DNA of 64,000 bases from Margaritifera margaritifera (GCA_029931535.1 JAQPZY010001670.1:5108501-5172500), one strand, 5' to 3'; counted from the stretch's first letter, positions 25,690 through 41,400 are shown. Notes: generated from the letters alone by a model not told the origin. Translations and numbers: made by a program.

Positions 25690-27240
25690 TATCAGGCATA
25701 TGGAACTGTAACATTGTCATCGCTGGTACTGTACTGGTAAGTCTTGATGAGCCATGAAACTGTAAGACATTAGTCCATGATTGCAAGGACCTATATGGAT
25801 CCATAAAAGCCATGGACCACAAACAGGTTATGGACTGCATTGGTTCCTTAATGGTACCTGGGTACTGTGGCATAAAACTGGCCATAGACTGACATGGGTC
25901 TGTCTTGGCACCTGAGCCTGTTGTGGCACTTGGATACTGTGGCACTATACTGACCATGGGTCTGTCGTGGTACCTAGGTACAGTGACACTATATTGGCCA
26001 TAGACCGACATGGGTCCTATACTGGGTAAAGACCATGTGATCTGCAATGATAGGGTGGGATACATGAAACTGGATCACTGTCACCCATCCCTCAGGCATA
26101 AGAAAAGGCTGTATCGGAATCTGAGCTGACCGTACATAATCCACATCATATGGCACAATACTATCTTGATAGGACAGAGCCATCGTTTCCTTCTTTTGGT
26201 GCCAAGGTCATAATACCTATTACTCACTGTATCATTCATAGTCCGGGCATCTGGGACTGAAATGTCGCCTTAGCTGGAACTGGAAATAAGCCTTGATGAG
26301 TTGTCCTGGAGCCATTCCACATTGGTCAGTAATAGCATTGGACTGAGATGGATCAATAAGGTACCAGGCCTACTAGGATCCATAATAGGTATGGATCATT
26401 TCATGACTACAGACTACCCTTGGTCCATAATAGCAACTGGGCACAACTGCACTAAACTGACCTTCAAGCAAACTGGGACCGCAATGGCTCTATACTGGAT
26501 GTCTCTTTTCTTTGAGTGCCTGTGTTAAGATGACACGATGGGATATGTGATATTAGATCATCATATGCAGTCCCCTCAGGCACATCTGTAGGCTAGATCG
26601 GAATCAGTATTGACTGTGAGCGATCTATATCTGATGTCAGAGTCTGGTCTTGACAGACGAAGCCATCAATCCCTTCCTTTTGGTGCCAGGTTCATGATGT
26701 AGGTACAGGTTAGTGAATATTGGATCCCCATAACTAGTCCCTCCCTGCAAGGGTCCCCGGGTGACCAAGTGGTCTAAAGTACTCGCCTTAACAAATCACT
26801 CAGACATCTCACCTCTGTCTGTGTGGGTTCGAGTCTCGGCTTGGTCAATGTGGGTATGTGAGAAAGCTAGCCAGTAGCTTCCGGTGGGTCAGTGGTTCTT
26901 CCCAGGGTTTTTCTAGGTTCTTCCTCCACCAAATATACTGGCTGCTGTGTATAGCCTGTCATGTGCTGCAAATGGCATTAAACCCACAAAAGCAAAAACA
27001 AAAACAAAAAAAACCACCCTGCATCAGGTAAGGCCATGTGGTGTCGACTGCAGTTGATCTGCCTCGAATGTCATAGGAAGTATAGACGGGTTGTCGTACC
27101 TATCTGGAATTAGTCCTATTGGTACTGCAGAAAATGTCTGTTCCAGTTGAGGTTCATGGTGCCAGAACTGGTTAGGGAATATTAGATCACCATAACCAGT
27201 CCCTACCTGCATCCGAAGAAGCCATGTCTAAGCTGGTGTT
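25690..27240. repeat. Diverged about 480-bp tandem blocks (three copies), interrupted by a SINE
   Basis: Blocks share landmarks such as 'ggaactgtaa...aagycttgatgag', 'ccttcttttggtgcca' and 'ccataaccagtccct-cctgca' at about 26190/26690/27150 and 26740/27210. Strongly diverged. No coding function seen. Confidence 0.55.
26750..27016 (+). mobile_element. tRNA-derived SINE, copy 1
   Basis: The head resembles a tRNA gene with an A-box-like gaccaagtggtctaaagta and a B box GGTTCGAGTC. It is followed by a conserved body (tgtgagaaagctagccagta, tcagtggttcttcccagg) and a tail 'ggcattaaaccca' plus an A-rich run. The copy is flanked by the direct repeat CCCTGCA (26743-26749 and 27017-27023), a target-site duplication. 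The body/tail combination is like SINEs reported from molluscs. Confidence 0.85.
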
Positions 27241-27279
27241 GACCACTGTTACTCTACCTTGGATGTCATAGTAAGTATA

Positions 27280-27516
27280 AATGGCTGCCCTACCAATGCG
27301 TTGTTGGGTTCTGTCATGGAGCCAAGCTGTGCTAGCTTGTTGGGTTCTATCACACAGCCAAGCTGGGTCATATATCATACTTATCTTTGCATAAGTGCTG
27401 GCTTGTTGGGTTCTATCACACAGCCAAGCTGGGACATATATCATAATTATCTTTGCATAAGTGCTGCCTTGTTGTGCTCTATAATGCAGCCAAGCTGGAA
27501 CATATGTCATACTTAC
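27280..27516 (-). repeat. 66-bp array derived from exon L and its 5' splice site
   Basis: Copies of the exon L 3' half (agcttgg...acccaacaag, gcacttatgca on the minus strand) plus about 13 intron bases. The marker gcataag (plus strand) lies at 27389, 27455 and 27521, exactly 66 bp apart, with weaker copies to about 27280. The real donor is GTAAGT; in the two nearest copies the first base is changed (ATAATT, ATAAGT), so they cannot act as standard donors. Confidence 0.9.
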
Positions 27517-27592
27517 CTCTGCATAAGTGCTGCCTTGTCGGGTTCAATCACGGAGCCAAGCTGAGACATAATCTCCTCTGTTACAGGCAGAT
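27517..27592 (-). CDS. ABCC1/MRP1-like transporter, linker exon L
   Basis: 76-nt exon predicted from a ttttccag acceptor and a gtaagt donor. It takes up the phase-1 base of exon K and leaves phase 2, which fits exon M exactly (forming R-Q-V-S). It encodes EEIMSQLGSVIEPDKAALMQ. The linker is poorly conserved, so support comes from position, splice sites and phase rather than similarity. Most of the exon plus donor is repeated as a 66-bp array just downstream (27280-27516), and in two copies the donor GT has become AT. Alternative use or skipping is possible. Confidence 0.8.
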
Positions 27593-27604
27593 CTGGAAAA
27601 TGGA

Positions 27605-28240
27605 GAGACTCTATTAGCACATACTTTCATTCCATCTAGGAACAGCAAAGACTCAGATCTGCCATCATATAAATGCTACAACAGATCTGGGTCTATGTTC
27701 TTTGTTTTATTTCTAATTTTAGGCAAACTGCTTAGACCCGGGTCTGCCATCACATAATGCTGCAGCAGATCTGGGTCTATGTTCTTTGTTTTATGTCTGA
27801 TTTCAGGCAAACTACTAAGATTCCTTGTTCCATGTCTGCTTTTTGGTAGACTGCCTGGACCCTGATCTACCATCACATAATGCTACAACAAATCTGGGTC
27901 TACGTTCTTTGTTCCACGTCTGATTTTAGCCAAACTGCCTAGACCTTGCTCTACCATCATAAAATGCTACAACAGATTTGGATCTCCGTTTTTTGTTTTA
28001 TGTCTGATTTCAGGAAAACTGCCTACATGATGATCTGCCATCACATAATTCTACAACATATCTGGATCTATGTTCTTTGCTTTATGTTTGATTTTAGGCA
28101 AACTGTCTAGACCCTGAATTGCCATCACAAAATGCTACAACAGATCTGGGTCCTTGTTCCTTGTTCCATGTCTGATTTTTGGCAAACTGTCACGACCATG
28201 ATACATCATCACATAATGCTACAACAGATCTGGGTCTGTT
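27605..28240. repeat. About 84-bp minisatellite built from the hairpin MITE core
   Basis: Seven to eight diverged copies containing tctgccatcacataatgcta, cagatctgggtctatgttct and ggcaaactgc, the same words found in the palindromic core of the MITEs at 16443, 20223 and 51147. Confidence 0.8.
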
Positions 28241-28355
28241 GTGTTCTGAGTTGCGTACATGTTATGCATTGGTAAATCCATCTCAGGAATCAATATACAT
28301 GAATTGACACATGTATCATGCAAGTTGTTTATGCACAATGCATACTGTTTTAAAT

Positions 28356-28690
28356 CTATATGCACCATACATCTTGCTTTAGCCCTATATGCACCATCAA
28401 TCTTGTTTTAACCTGTATACACCATACATCTTGTTTTAGCCCTATATGTACCATACATCTTGTTTTAACCTGTATACACCATACATCTTGTTTTAGCCCT
28501 ATATGTACCATACATCTTGTTTTAACCTGTATACACCATGCATCTTGTTTTAGCCCTATATGTACCATACATCTTGTTTTAACCTGTATACACCATACAT
28601 ATTGTTTTAGTCTGTTTGCACCATGCAAGTCGTTTTAACCCTGTATGTATCATGCATCTTGTTTTAGCCCTGTATGCACAATGCATCTTG
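28356..28690. repeat. Minisatellite, about 57-bp unit (two 29-bp halves)
   Basis: Alternating half-units 'ccatacatcttgttttagcc' and 'ccatacatcttgttttaacc' with 'ctatatgta' or 'tgtataca' spacers; about 12 half-units. Confidence 0.93.
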
Positions 28691-29106
28691 TTTTAGCCAA
28701 ATACATGTTTAACATTTGCCAGAAGTGTATAATGACAATTAACTGTGCACCTCAGTTTTGAACAAGTACACATGTGCATTTAGGCAAACAAATAAAAATT
28801 TTAAACACTGCATTTCATGTTTTTAGAACATCATAAATCCTTTAAGAAGTTACTTGCAACTTTGTGGCATTGCATTATTAATTTCAAGTTTCACACATTC
28901 ACTACTACTTTTAATACCTGTATCATGGTAAAACTAATAAAAAATCAATATATCAAATGATAAGAGAGTCAATAATCCTTTAAAAGAGCAGCCATCAACC
29001 ATCAAATAAAAAACATCCAAAACTAAGGCAAATAAAATGTTCAAAATTGTGATACACTCAGTAATCATTATAATGTTGTTATCTGAAGCAAGGAAGACAA
29101 TCCAAT

Positions 29107-29445
29107 GAGTTATCCAAGACCTCAAAACCACATTATTTGAAAATCCGTTCAGTTATCCAAGACCTCAAAACCACATTATTTGACAATCCATTGAGTTATC
29201 CAAGACCTCAAAACTGCATAATTTGACAATCCGCTGAGTTATCCAAGACCTTGAAAGTGCATTATTTGACAATCTGTTGAGTTATCCAAGACCTTGAAAC
29301 CGCATTATTTGACAATCCAATGAGTTATCAAAGACCTCAAAACCACATTATTTGACAATCTGTTGAGTTATCCAAGACCTCAAAACCACATTATTTGACA
29401 ATCTTTTGAGTTATCCAAGACCTTCAAACCGCATTTGATAATTAA
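29107..29445. repeat. Minisatellite, 43-bp unit, 8 copies
   Basis: Copies of gagttatccaagacctcaaa plus accacattatttgacaatcc; spacing 43 bp (29107 and 29150). Confidence 0.95.
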
Positions 29446-29559
29446 AGCTGTTACTCAAATTTTGGCTGTGTTCCCCCCCTCCCCCAATCCCATTTACCCA
29501 GATATGGTTGTAAATGATCCATAATCATACAACAGATAAAGATTGAATACTGATTTAAT

Positions 29560-30205
29560 AGGGGAGAGAAAGTTCAACATAAAGACATCGAATCTCCATG
29601 TTTTCCTCTTGCTCTCTCTAGTGGTATGATGAGCAAAAGCTTGGTATATGTGGTACTTATTCAGATTTTCAACTGTTGGATTGGCACTGAAATTTTGAAG
29701 GACCTTTTTCTATTCCCTGGTCATGTCTTTGCATGCATCATTGAACCATGGTTTTCTGACACATTCTGGAATTGCTGAAGTTTGGGGTATTGTATTCCCA
29801 GCAATATTCTGGATTATATTTGTAAATAGGGGTACTGGATCCACTACGTTGTAAAAACAATCAGCAGAAGCATTGAAATGTTTCCCAATCTGCCTCATTC
29901 AATTTCCATATCTGCAAAAGCCCTTGAGGCTTGGGAGTATTACTTCTTAAGTAGTCACCAACTCTCAAGAGAAGTCAAGTAGAAGAGATGGATTACAGAT
30001 GGTCAGATCAAAGGATGAGTAGGATCCTATGCAGGATGCAAGTAGGTATATGACTTATCATTAAAAAGGCAAAGACTGTATTTGGAAAATAAGTCTTCTA
30101 TTTTATTCCCTCTCTCATTGATATCTCTGCAACCCCAAAGTGTATGGTGGCTGTTAAATTCAACCAGTAGAACAAAAGGTGCTGTTCAATAAGATGGTCA
30201 AGATC
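29560..30205 (-). pseudogene. Jockey-like non-LTR retrotransposon, endonuclease fragment
   Basis: Minus-strand frames read, in order, an endonuclease segment with a FNSHHTLWG-type motif and 'CNPS' near 29990-30180, then ASADCFYNVVDPVPLFTNII and CVRKPWFNDACKD (29710-29898), then a basic stretch to about 29560. This is the C-terminal half of an apurinic-type endonuclease and its link to the RT, as in Jockey-clade LINEs. No RT follows. Frames are broken, so it is a dead 5' and 3' truncated copy. Confidence 0.7.
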
Positions 30206-30434
30206 AGAGTGATTGATTGGAGTCCTTAGAGATAGTTATACTGAGCAATTATTCTGTGTATGGACACAAAAACAGCTAAATTTTGTTATTTATGATGGAC
30301 ACTCATCCATATTTCTTGAAATGGAATGCAAATGCATTAATTCTGAATGCATTTCAAAAGCAAATGAAGCACAAAAGAAATGTAAATGTTGCAAAATTAC
30401 CTATTTCAAGGTCTGTAAGAATATCCATATTTAC

Positions 30435-30636
30435 CACTAAGACTGGTGCTGAGTTCTGTAGCTTCCTCCTTTTCCAGCTCCTCAGCCAGGTAGTTTTTGA
30501 GGAACTCTGCAAAGGCCCCTGCACGGCTGATGAGGTCTCGATATGACCCAATCTCTGAGATCTGTCCATTCAACATCACCACTATTGTGTCCACCTGTGG
30601 CAGGAAACTGATCCCATGGGTCACAAGGATCCGGGT
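30435..30636 (-). CDS. ABCC1/MRP1-like transporter, exon K (NBD1 H-loop and end of NBD1)
   Basis: 202-nt exon between a tttctttcag acceptor and a gtaaat donor, ending in phase 1. It encodes TRILVTHGISFLPQVD with the switch histidine, then VVMLNGQISEIGSY, then an acidic stretch (AEELEKEEATE) starting the cytoplasmic linker L1. The 5' end of the exon and its acceptor are duplicated once, 83 bp upstream in the gene. Confidence 0.96.
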
Positions 30637-30730
30637 CTGAAAGAAAACTAGATCAACATCACCAATATCATGTCTACCTGTCACAGGAAGCTGATCCCAT
30701 GGGTCATATGGATCCGGGTCTGAAAGAAAA
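30637..30730 (-). repeat. 83-bp duplication of the exon K acceptor and 5' end
   Basis: The sequence around the exon K 3' splice site is repeated exactly 83 bp further upstream in the gene. The copy keeps a tttctttcag acceptor (exon-like start at 30719) and has gained a gtagac donor-like site. Together these outline a 42-nt pseudo-exon (30678-30719) that contains an in-frame TGA. Confidence 0.85.
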
Positions 30731-30809
30731 CTAGATATAGATGACCCACCACCCTATCTTTTGCAATTACACGAATTTCCTGCCAAGCTGACTTAAACCC
30801 AAAACTTTA

Positions 30810-32841
<2,032 letters not shown>

Positions 32842-33375
32842 TTACAGCTCTTGTTGCTTTGCTTTGACCCAATAGCTTTGTGTTGCTACATGTTACACAA
32901 CAGTGCATCCTGCATGACATAACAACATGTTAAATGCATGATGACAAACAACGTTTCTGGGCCTGGTTGCTCAATACATGTTTTTTGATGATTGTTTTTT
33001 TCTACAAGAGTTGTTTTTTTTATATTCAAAAACAGCTATTCGAATTATAGCCTTTATTTAGGAACAAACCGTTATATAGGAACCATACAAGATTTGCTAC
33101 ATGCAAACATTTGCCAGAGCATGAGTGAAGGGTTTGAGCCCAAGGTTGTAGTCTTTCCCAAGTGCTTCAACAAAATGTCTGCACATAGCAAAAGTCTATA
33201 TGACTGGTATTCTTACATGATCAATCAAAAAATGAATGAATTACATTTATGAACTGACAAAAAAGATTTTTAAAGAAGAAAAAGAATTCTACTCAATCAA
33301 CATGTCCGATATCAGTACTGGAGTATAGCAAACATATTTTTAAAAAGACAAATATCAAAGTCAGCTGAAACCAGC

Positions 33376-33490
33376 TACCATATATACTCGCATATAAGCC
33401 GATACCAACTGCAAACTGCACAGACCCAGATCTGCCATCACATAATGGGCTGGCAGATCTGGGTCTATGCAGTTTGCACCAGAATACAAA
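33376..33490. mobile_element. Hairpin MITE with TACCATATATACTCGCG ends, copy 3, truncated
   Basis: Left end TACCATATATACTCGCATA plus one hairpin (cagacccagatctgccatca ... ggcagatctgggtctatg), then the similarity ends. Confidence 0.8.
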
Positions 33491-33499
33491 CCACAAAAC

Positions 33500-34240
33500 A
33501 TATTGACAAATTATATGTACACAACACTCACTTTAACTAGTCTACATGTCTAACTTTCGCTGAGTGATTGTAAAGTCAACTCCACAAATTCTGCAATGAT
33601 CATTACCATGTGCTCAAGCTGAGTGCTGTATTACCCCTCTCATGTTCATCTTTATAAATTTGTAAAGCACTATTGATTTGTCTTTTTTCTGATCTGACTT
33701 GTTTTTAAGCTTAAAAAGATCCCTGTTCTCTAACATTTTTCAGTCATATAACATCAATGAGTCACATCGATAAAGCCTGTTCCACTTAACATCTGCTGAC
33801 ATTTTTTTAAGTATAGACTGGTCTGCTAACAAATTCTGAGAATTAATATAATGAATCTGTGATAAAAGTTTTCAAATTGAAGAAACCCATCTGTTTTCTT
33901 GGAAATGTGTCATATACAGCTGCTATAAATAGAAAATAAGGAAAGTACATGGAGGTCTATGACAAATGTACTCTTACGCTATTCTTATGCAGCAGTCTTC
34001 TTTTTTAGAATATTCTCCGATTTATATGACATGTGGGATTAATGAGATGATAATAAAAATGTCAAACACAACTTTTATTGCTTTTTTTTATGTACCAAAA
34101 AAAGCATAATCCATATACAGGTGAGATTAAGACATAATTAGGTGAAAAAAAAGCGGAATGATTACGCCAAAACTGTAATGGTTGGCTGGTATGGATACTG
34201 AACTACTTACAACTCAAACAGATCAATGGTACCACAAATG
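33500..34240. other. Intron stretch, nothing recognised
   Basis: AT-rich sequence between exons I and J without supported features. Confidence 0.4.
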
Positions 34241-34244
34241 GCAC

Positions 34245-35400
34245 ATAATATGACTGTCTCACGACTTTCCCTATTAATGACCTTGACCTGTATGATAAGG
34301 TGTGGACATGGGTAAAGTTTCATGAAAATATCTGAAGGGATAAAAAAGTCTGGATGGGGAAACAGGCCACTGACTTACTTTATTCCTTGTTGTGACCATG
34401 GTTTGGAGGGCAAGGGGTATGATTGTGAATACATGAGAAACTGCCAAGATAAGATATGTTAACAGGCCAAAGTTTTATTAAAATATCTTCACTGTTTCAA
34501 ACGTTACACCCATACACAGACAGCGGTCACTAATTTATATTTTCCCTTGCCCTGACTTTGACCTTGAAAAGGGGGGCAAAGCTCTGGTATGTTCAAAAAG
34601 TTATACTCCAGATAAGAATGCAAGTCAGAGTTAAATTTTCCTTGCTGTGAACTTCACCTTGAGGTAGTGGGCATGGCCATGGTATCTGACTCACCATCTA
34701 TACTTGATATATAACTGGCTATTTTCAGTGGTTCAAAAGTTATATTTTTGGACAAGTATACAAGCCACAGAACAACATTTTCCCTCACTGTGACCTTGAT
34801 CTTGAGGCAGGGGGCATGGCTGTGGTAAGAGACACTGTCTTGTTATGATATATGCTTGGGCAGTTTCATCTTAAGTGGTTCAAAAATTATACTTTATACA
34901 TAGATACAAGTCACAGAATTACATTTTCCTTTGCCATGACCTTGAACTTGACAGAGGGTGCAAGGCAGTGGTATGTGACACATTGTCTAGTCTAATATAT
35001 ACACTGGCAAAGTTTCATTAAAATATATTAAGTGGTTCAAGTTATATTCTAGACAAGGATACAAGTTACAGAATTACATTTTCCATTGCTGTGACGATGA
35101 CCTTTAGGCAGGGGGCATGGTTATGATAGGTGACACACCATCTACTCATTACATATACTTCATCAAAGTTTCATTAAAATATATTCAGTGGTTCAAAAGT
35201 TATATTCAAGACAAGGATACATGTCACAGAATTACATTTTCCCTAAAGTTGCCCTAAAGTTGTGGCCTGGTATGCAAAACACCATCTAGTCATGATATAT
35301 ACCTGGACAAATATTCATGAAAATTTATCCACACATTACAAAGTTATTGGCCAAAGAACCAAATGTTAATGGATGGATGGAAATACAGGTGGATTGATGG
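34245..35400. repeat. Diverged tandem repeat, about 150-bp unit
   Basis: Blocks with gaccttgaccttgaggcagg, agtttcattaaaatat, cagtggttcaaaagttata and acaagtcacagaattacatt, five to seven copies about 150 bp apart, ending in gatggatggaa-type simple sequence. Related 'gaccttgaccttt' repeats occur at 60885-61345. Confidence 0.8.
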
Positions 35401-35567
35401 ATGGGACAACAGAATAACAAACTTTGCCAGACTCAAGGCAGGCATATACAAATCAGGGCCTACAGCACTGCAAGTTTTTGAAGCTGTACTGTATATGTGT
35501 ATTCTGGACTTAACTGACGTAAAAAACTAGTTTTGACTTCTAGCAAAACAGCAAAATTTCCAGCTTA

Positions 35568-35792
<225 letters not shown>

Positions 35793-35849
35793 TCAATGTC
35801 AGAACTAAGTTTCCAGTGATCATAATAATAAGGTTAATATCAACTCAGA

Positions 35850-36140
35850 GAAATTGTATACATGTAGGCAAAGGCTAGGAAGAGGATTTGACAACTCTAT
35901 AGAAATTGTATACATGGAGGCAAAGACTGGGAAGAGGATTTGACAACTCTATAGAAATTGTACACATGGAGGCAAAGACTGGGAAGAGGATCTAACTACT
36001 CTAGAGAATTGTATACACGGAGGCAAAGACTGGGAAGAGGATTTGTCAACTCTATAGAAATTGTATCCATGAAGCCACAGACGGGGAATAAGATTTGTCA
36101 ACTCTAGAGAAATTGTACACATGGAGGGAAAGACTGGGAA
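35850..36140. repeat. Minisatellite, about 52-bp unit, 5-6 copies
   Basis: Copies of attgtatacatggaggcaaa plus gactgggaagaggatttgac and aactctatagaa, beginning about 90 bp upstream (in gene order) of exon I. Confidence 0.93.
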
Positions 36141-36389
36141 GAACATTATTCAGTATAATCATCACTAGTCATGAAACTCCACAACTTTACACTCAAACTC
36201 AACATTGCCATTATCATATATTTTATATTTGTTGTCACAAAATAAACTATACATATTGAACAGATATCTGCATCTAAATATGCACTGCTACTTTGAAATT
36301 TCTGATCAAAATTTGAGTTCAAAAGTGCATTTAAGTTGAGAATTTTTGTGAATACAGGGCCAGCACTTGGTTTCACAAAATAAACAAGA

Positions 36390-39330
36390 GTCCCTCAATG
36401 AGACATGTTCTACTGACCACAAAGAATTACCAAGAATCCAAGATAAGCCTGTTTCTTCTGTCCTTTTAATTTGGTTAACATGTTTACAAGATACCTACAA
36501 GTACAGTACAAGATTATTTGTCATGGCCTTTGACCGTGAACTTGATATTATGGATAAAAAATCGGTTAACTTGCTTAAGACAGTGTTAAGGTATAACCGC
36601 ATGTAAGTTTGGTTAAATCTATACTTAATATTTTGGGGGAAAACAAAACAAAGTTATTTTAATGGCATCATTCAAGGTATTCTTCTCACATATCCACAAA
36701 CTGGGTTTTATAAAAATCCATTCATACTTGTTTGTGTTATCATGCTCACAAGCCAGTACAGCTAAAAACATAAATCAAGACCTCTGAACTTGAAATCAAT
36801 GTCAGAGTACTGACTATCAACTTGTTCACTGGAATGAAACAAAGATTAATTAGGCCTGGTTTGCAAAACTCTTTAACAAAAGTGTGGATAACAGATGTGC
36901 ACCAATTTCATTCAAAACCAATTAAATATTGCAAAAAGTGTTTTCATGAAAACCTCATGTTAATGCCACCATTCATGCAAAAGCAGCAGTGATAACAAGA
37001 TTTTCAAGGTGACCACTATGGTGCCATGTTAGAAGTTAGATAAGCACCATTCACAACAAGCCACATATTGCTATAGTGCTTTAGTTAAATCCCCATGTCA
37101 ATAAGACCATCCGTTCAGGAGAAGTAGTCATATAAAGATTTTCAGGATGGCTGTCAAACCAGCCATTTTGGAGCTTAGATCACTTCATTTTAACATATAC
37201 TGCAAGAAAGAAGCATCTTTTTTTAAATAAAATGTCAGTATCATGGTTATCCATTCAGAGCAATAAGCTGATACTAGATTGTTCAAATTTTGGAAGGTCT
37301 ATTTTTTTGGCATCATTTTCATTTAGGACCAACTGCATATAGTGAGAAGTATTTGAGTGAAAACCCCATGTCAATACAACCATCCCATTCAAAAGACATA
37401 GTGATTACAAGAGTTTCAAGATGGCCACCATGAAACAGTATCTTCTTTATTTTTATGATCAATAAGATATCAAAATTTCTTTTAGTGAAAACTCCATGTC
37501 TATATGACTGTCTGTTCAAGAGAAGTAGCTATAACATGATTTTCAAGAAGACCAACATGGTGACCATCATGTTGGAGGTCTGATCAGTACAATTTTCATT
37601 TAGGACCAACTACTTAATATCATAAGAAGTCTTTCAGTGAAAACCCCAAGCTGTGTTAACTATTAATTCTGGAGAAGTAGCTATAACAAGATTTCCAAGC
37701 TGGCCACCATGGCCATGATACTGGATGTCAGATCAGCACTATTCTGATTTAGGACTAACTAGATATATAAGAAGTTTTTTTAGTTTGGTTTGGTTTTGTG
37801 GAGTTTAACACCATTTTTCAGCACATGATAGGCTATACATGGCAGCCAGTATATTTTGTGGAGGAAGAAGAAGGGAAGACCGTGGGAAGAACCAACGACC
37901 CACAGGAAGCTACTGGCAAGCTTTCTCACATACCCATGCTGGTCGAGCTGAGACTTGAACTCAAGTGGACAGAGGTGAGATGTGTGAGTACTCTGTGAAG
38001 GCAAGCACCTTAGACCACTCAGCCAAGACTGATACCATGGTTGCCATGGAGAATGTTTGATTGGCACCATTTTCGTTTCAGACCAACCAAATATAATAAG
38101 ATGTTTTTTTAGTGAAAACTACATGTCGATACAATTATCCACACAGAAGGAGTAGTGATAACAAGATTTTCAAGATGGTCATCATTGTGACAATATTGAA
38201 TATAAGATTGGCACCATTTTCCTTCAGGACAAACTAGACAGCATAAGTCTTTTAGTGAAAACCCATGTCAATATGATCATCCATTCAGAAGGAGTAGTGA
38301 TAACAAGGTTTTAAGATGTCCACCATAGCAGCCATATTGGATGTCAAAGGGACAGCATTTTCATTAAGGATCAACTGGACATTATAAGATGTCATTTAGT
38401 GAATATTCTATGTTGATATAACCATCCATTCAGGAGGAGTAGCATTAACAAGATTTTCAAAATGGCTGCTGTGGTGGCCATACTGGATGCCAGATCGACA
38501 CTCGTTTCATTTTGGACCAACTAGATCATAAGAAGTCTTTTAGTGAAAAGCCTATGTCACTATGACCATAAACTCAGTAGAAATAGCAATAAGATATTTA
38601 AGACTGCCACCATGCCAGCCATGTTAGATGGTAGATTGGCACCATTTTCATTTAGGACCAACTAGACATTATAATAAGTCATTTAGTGAAAACTCCATTT
38701 CAATAAAACTATCAATTCAGGAGGAGTAGCAAAAACAACACTCTGAAGATGGCCACCATGGTGGCAATGCTGGATGTGAGATGAAACTAGATGGAATAAG
38801 AAATAGTTAGTGAAAACCCCATGTCAACCTAACCATTCATTCTGGAGCAGTGATAATGAGATTTTCATGCTGGGCACAATGGTGGTTATAATGGATGTCC
38901 AAGGAGCACCATTTTCATGCATTACTAATTAGACACAATAAATTTTCAAGATGGTCACCACATGGTGGCCATACTGGATGTCAAAATCAGCACAATTTTT
39001 ATTTAGGACCAATTAGCATCATGAAAAGTCCTTCAGTGAAAACTCCACATCAATATCACCAGGAGAAGTATAGCAATAACAAGAATATTATAATTACCGC
39101 TGTGGTGACCATATTGGCTGTCCAACAGGTACCATTTTCATTTGGGTACAATTAAAATTTGGGATGAGTGTGTGTGTAAAGTTTCATGGCAATTTTCCAA
39201 ATAGTTTCGGTTGAGCAGCAGTAACAAACTTGATGAATGACAGACAGAAAGTAAACAGGTGATGGACAACAGACATCAAGCTATCACATAAGCTCTTCTA
39301 ATTTATGACCAGTAAAGCTAAAAACTATAA
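36390..39330. repeat. Diverged tandem repeat, about 145-bp unit, copy B (2.9 kb)
   Basis: Same family and same termini as 18660-20080: starts caagagtccctcaatgagac, repeats gaccaactagacat, agaagtcttttagtgaaaac and aagatggccaccatggtgg, and ends atgaccagtaaagctaaaa. A SINE (37788-38036) is inserted. Confidence 0.85.
37788..38036 (-). mobile_element. tRNA-derived SINE, copy 2
   Basis: On the minus strand: ctgagtggtctaaggtgctt (A-box region), a B-box-like gagttcaagtctc, body tatgtgagaaagcttgccag, tail 'ggtgttaaactccac' and an A-rich end. Colinear with the copy at 26750-27016; the two differ by scattered substitutions. Confidence 0.85.
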
Positions 39331-40983
<1,653 letters not shown>

Positions 40984-41040
40984 TTAATTATGTGGGGCAT
41001 AAAACACTGACAAATAAAATAGAAATTTACAGCTACTGTA

Positions 41041-41150
41041 ACCGCTGACATAGTGAAGACCTGCCAGAGCCCACAGTTCCAACCACAGCTACCAAACTGC
41101 CCTCTGGTATTGCGAGCCAAATGCAGTAAAATTAATGTGGAGGACAACAC
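41041..41150 (-). pseudogene. Partial duplicate of exon H (Walker A) in the preceding intron
   Basis: About 110 bp match exon H and its acceptor at an offset of 149 bp. The Walker A lysine codon is changed to arginine (GSGRSS), the acceptor cag has become ctg, and the copy breaks off after the S-L of the loop. It is therefore unlikely to be spliced in. Confidence 0.9.
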
Positions 41151-41199
41151 TAACAATGAAATAGAAATATACAGCTACTGTAACAATTATATAGGATCT

Positions 41200-41400
41200 A
41201 TATATTATTGACATCATCAGTAGCCAGACTGGATTACAAGTGATATATCTTATTAGTGACATCATCAGTAGCCAGACTGGATTACAATTGATATATCATA
41301 TTAGTGACATCATCAGCAGCCAGACTGGATAACAACTGATATATTTTATTAGTGACATTATCAGCAACCAGAAGACTGGATTACAACTGATATATTTTAC
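41200..41400. repeat. Minisatellite, about 48-bp unit, 4 copies
   Basis: Copies of gacatcatcagtagccagac plus tggattacaactgatatatc and ttattagt. Confidence 0.93.

Noticed and set aside
26768..26845. A tRNA gene
   Set aside because: A and B boxes are present but the cloverleaf is degenerate and the sequence continues into a SINE body and A-rich tail.
27605..28240. Regular repeats with short conserved words, considered as a CRISPR-like array
   Set aside because: Units are diverged throughout without unique spacers, the DNA is eukaryotic, and the words match the MITE core.
28356..28638. ORFs of about 90 codons on both strands with HTSCFSP or GLKQDVWC repeats
   Set aside because: Repeat translations in both orientations of the same minisatellite.
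30213..30546. Plus-strand ORFs with a cysteine cluster (CKCINSEC, KKCKCCK)
   Set aside because: Overlap exon K on the opposite strand and the Jockey-fragment edge; no splice or family support.
37780..38070. Minus-strand 96-codon ORF with an apparently conserved look
   Set aside because: It is the SINE copy 2 read through by chance; the SINE has no protein.
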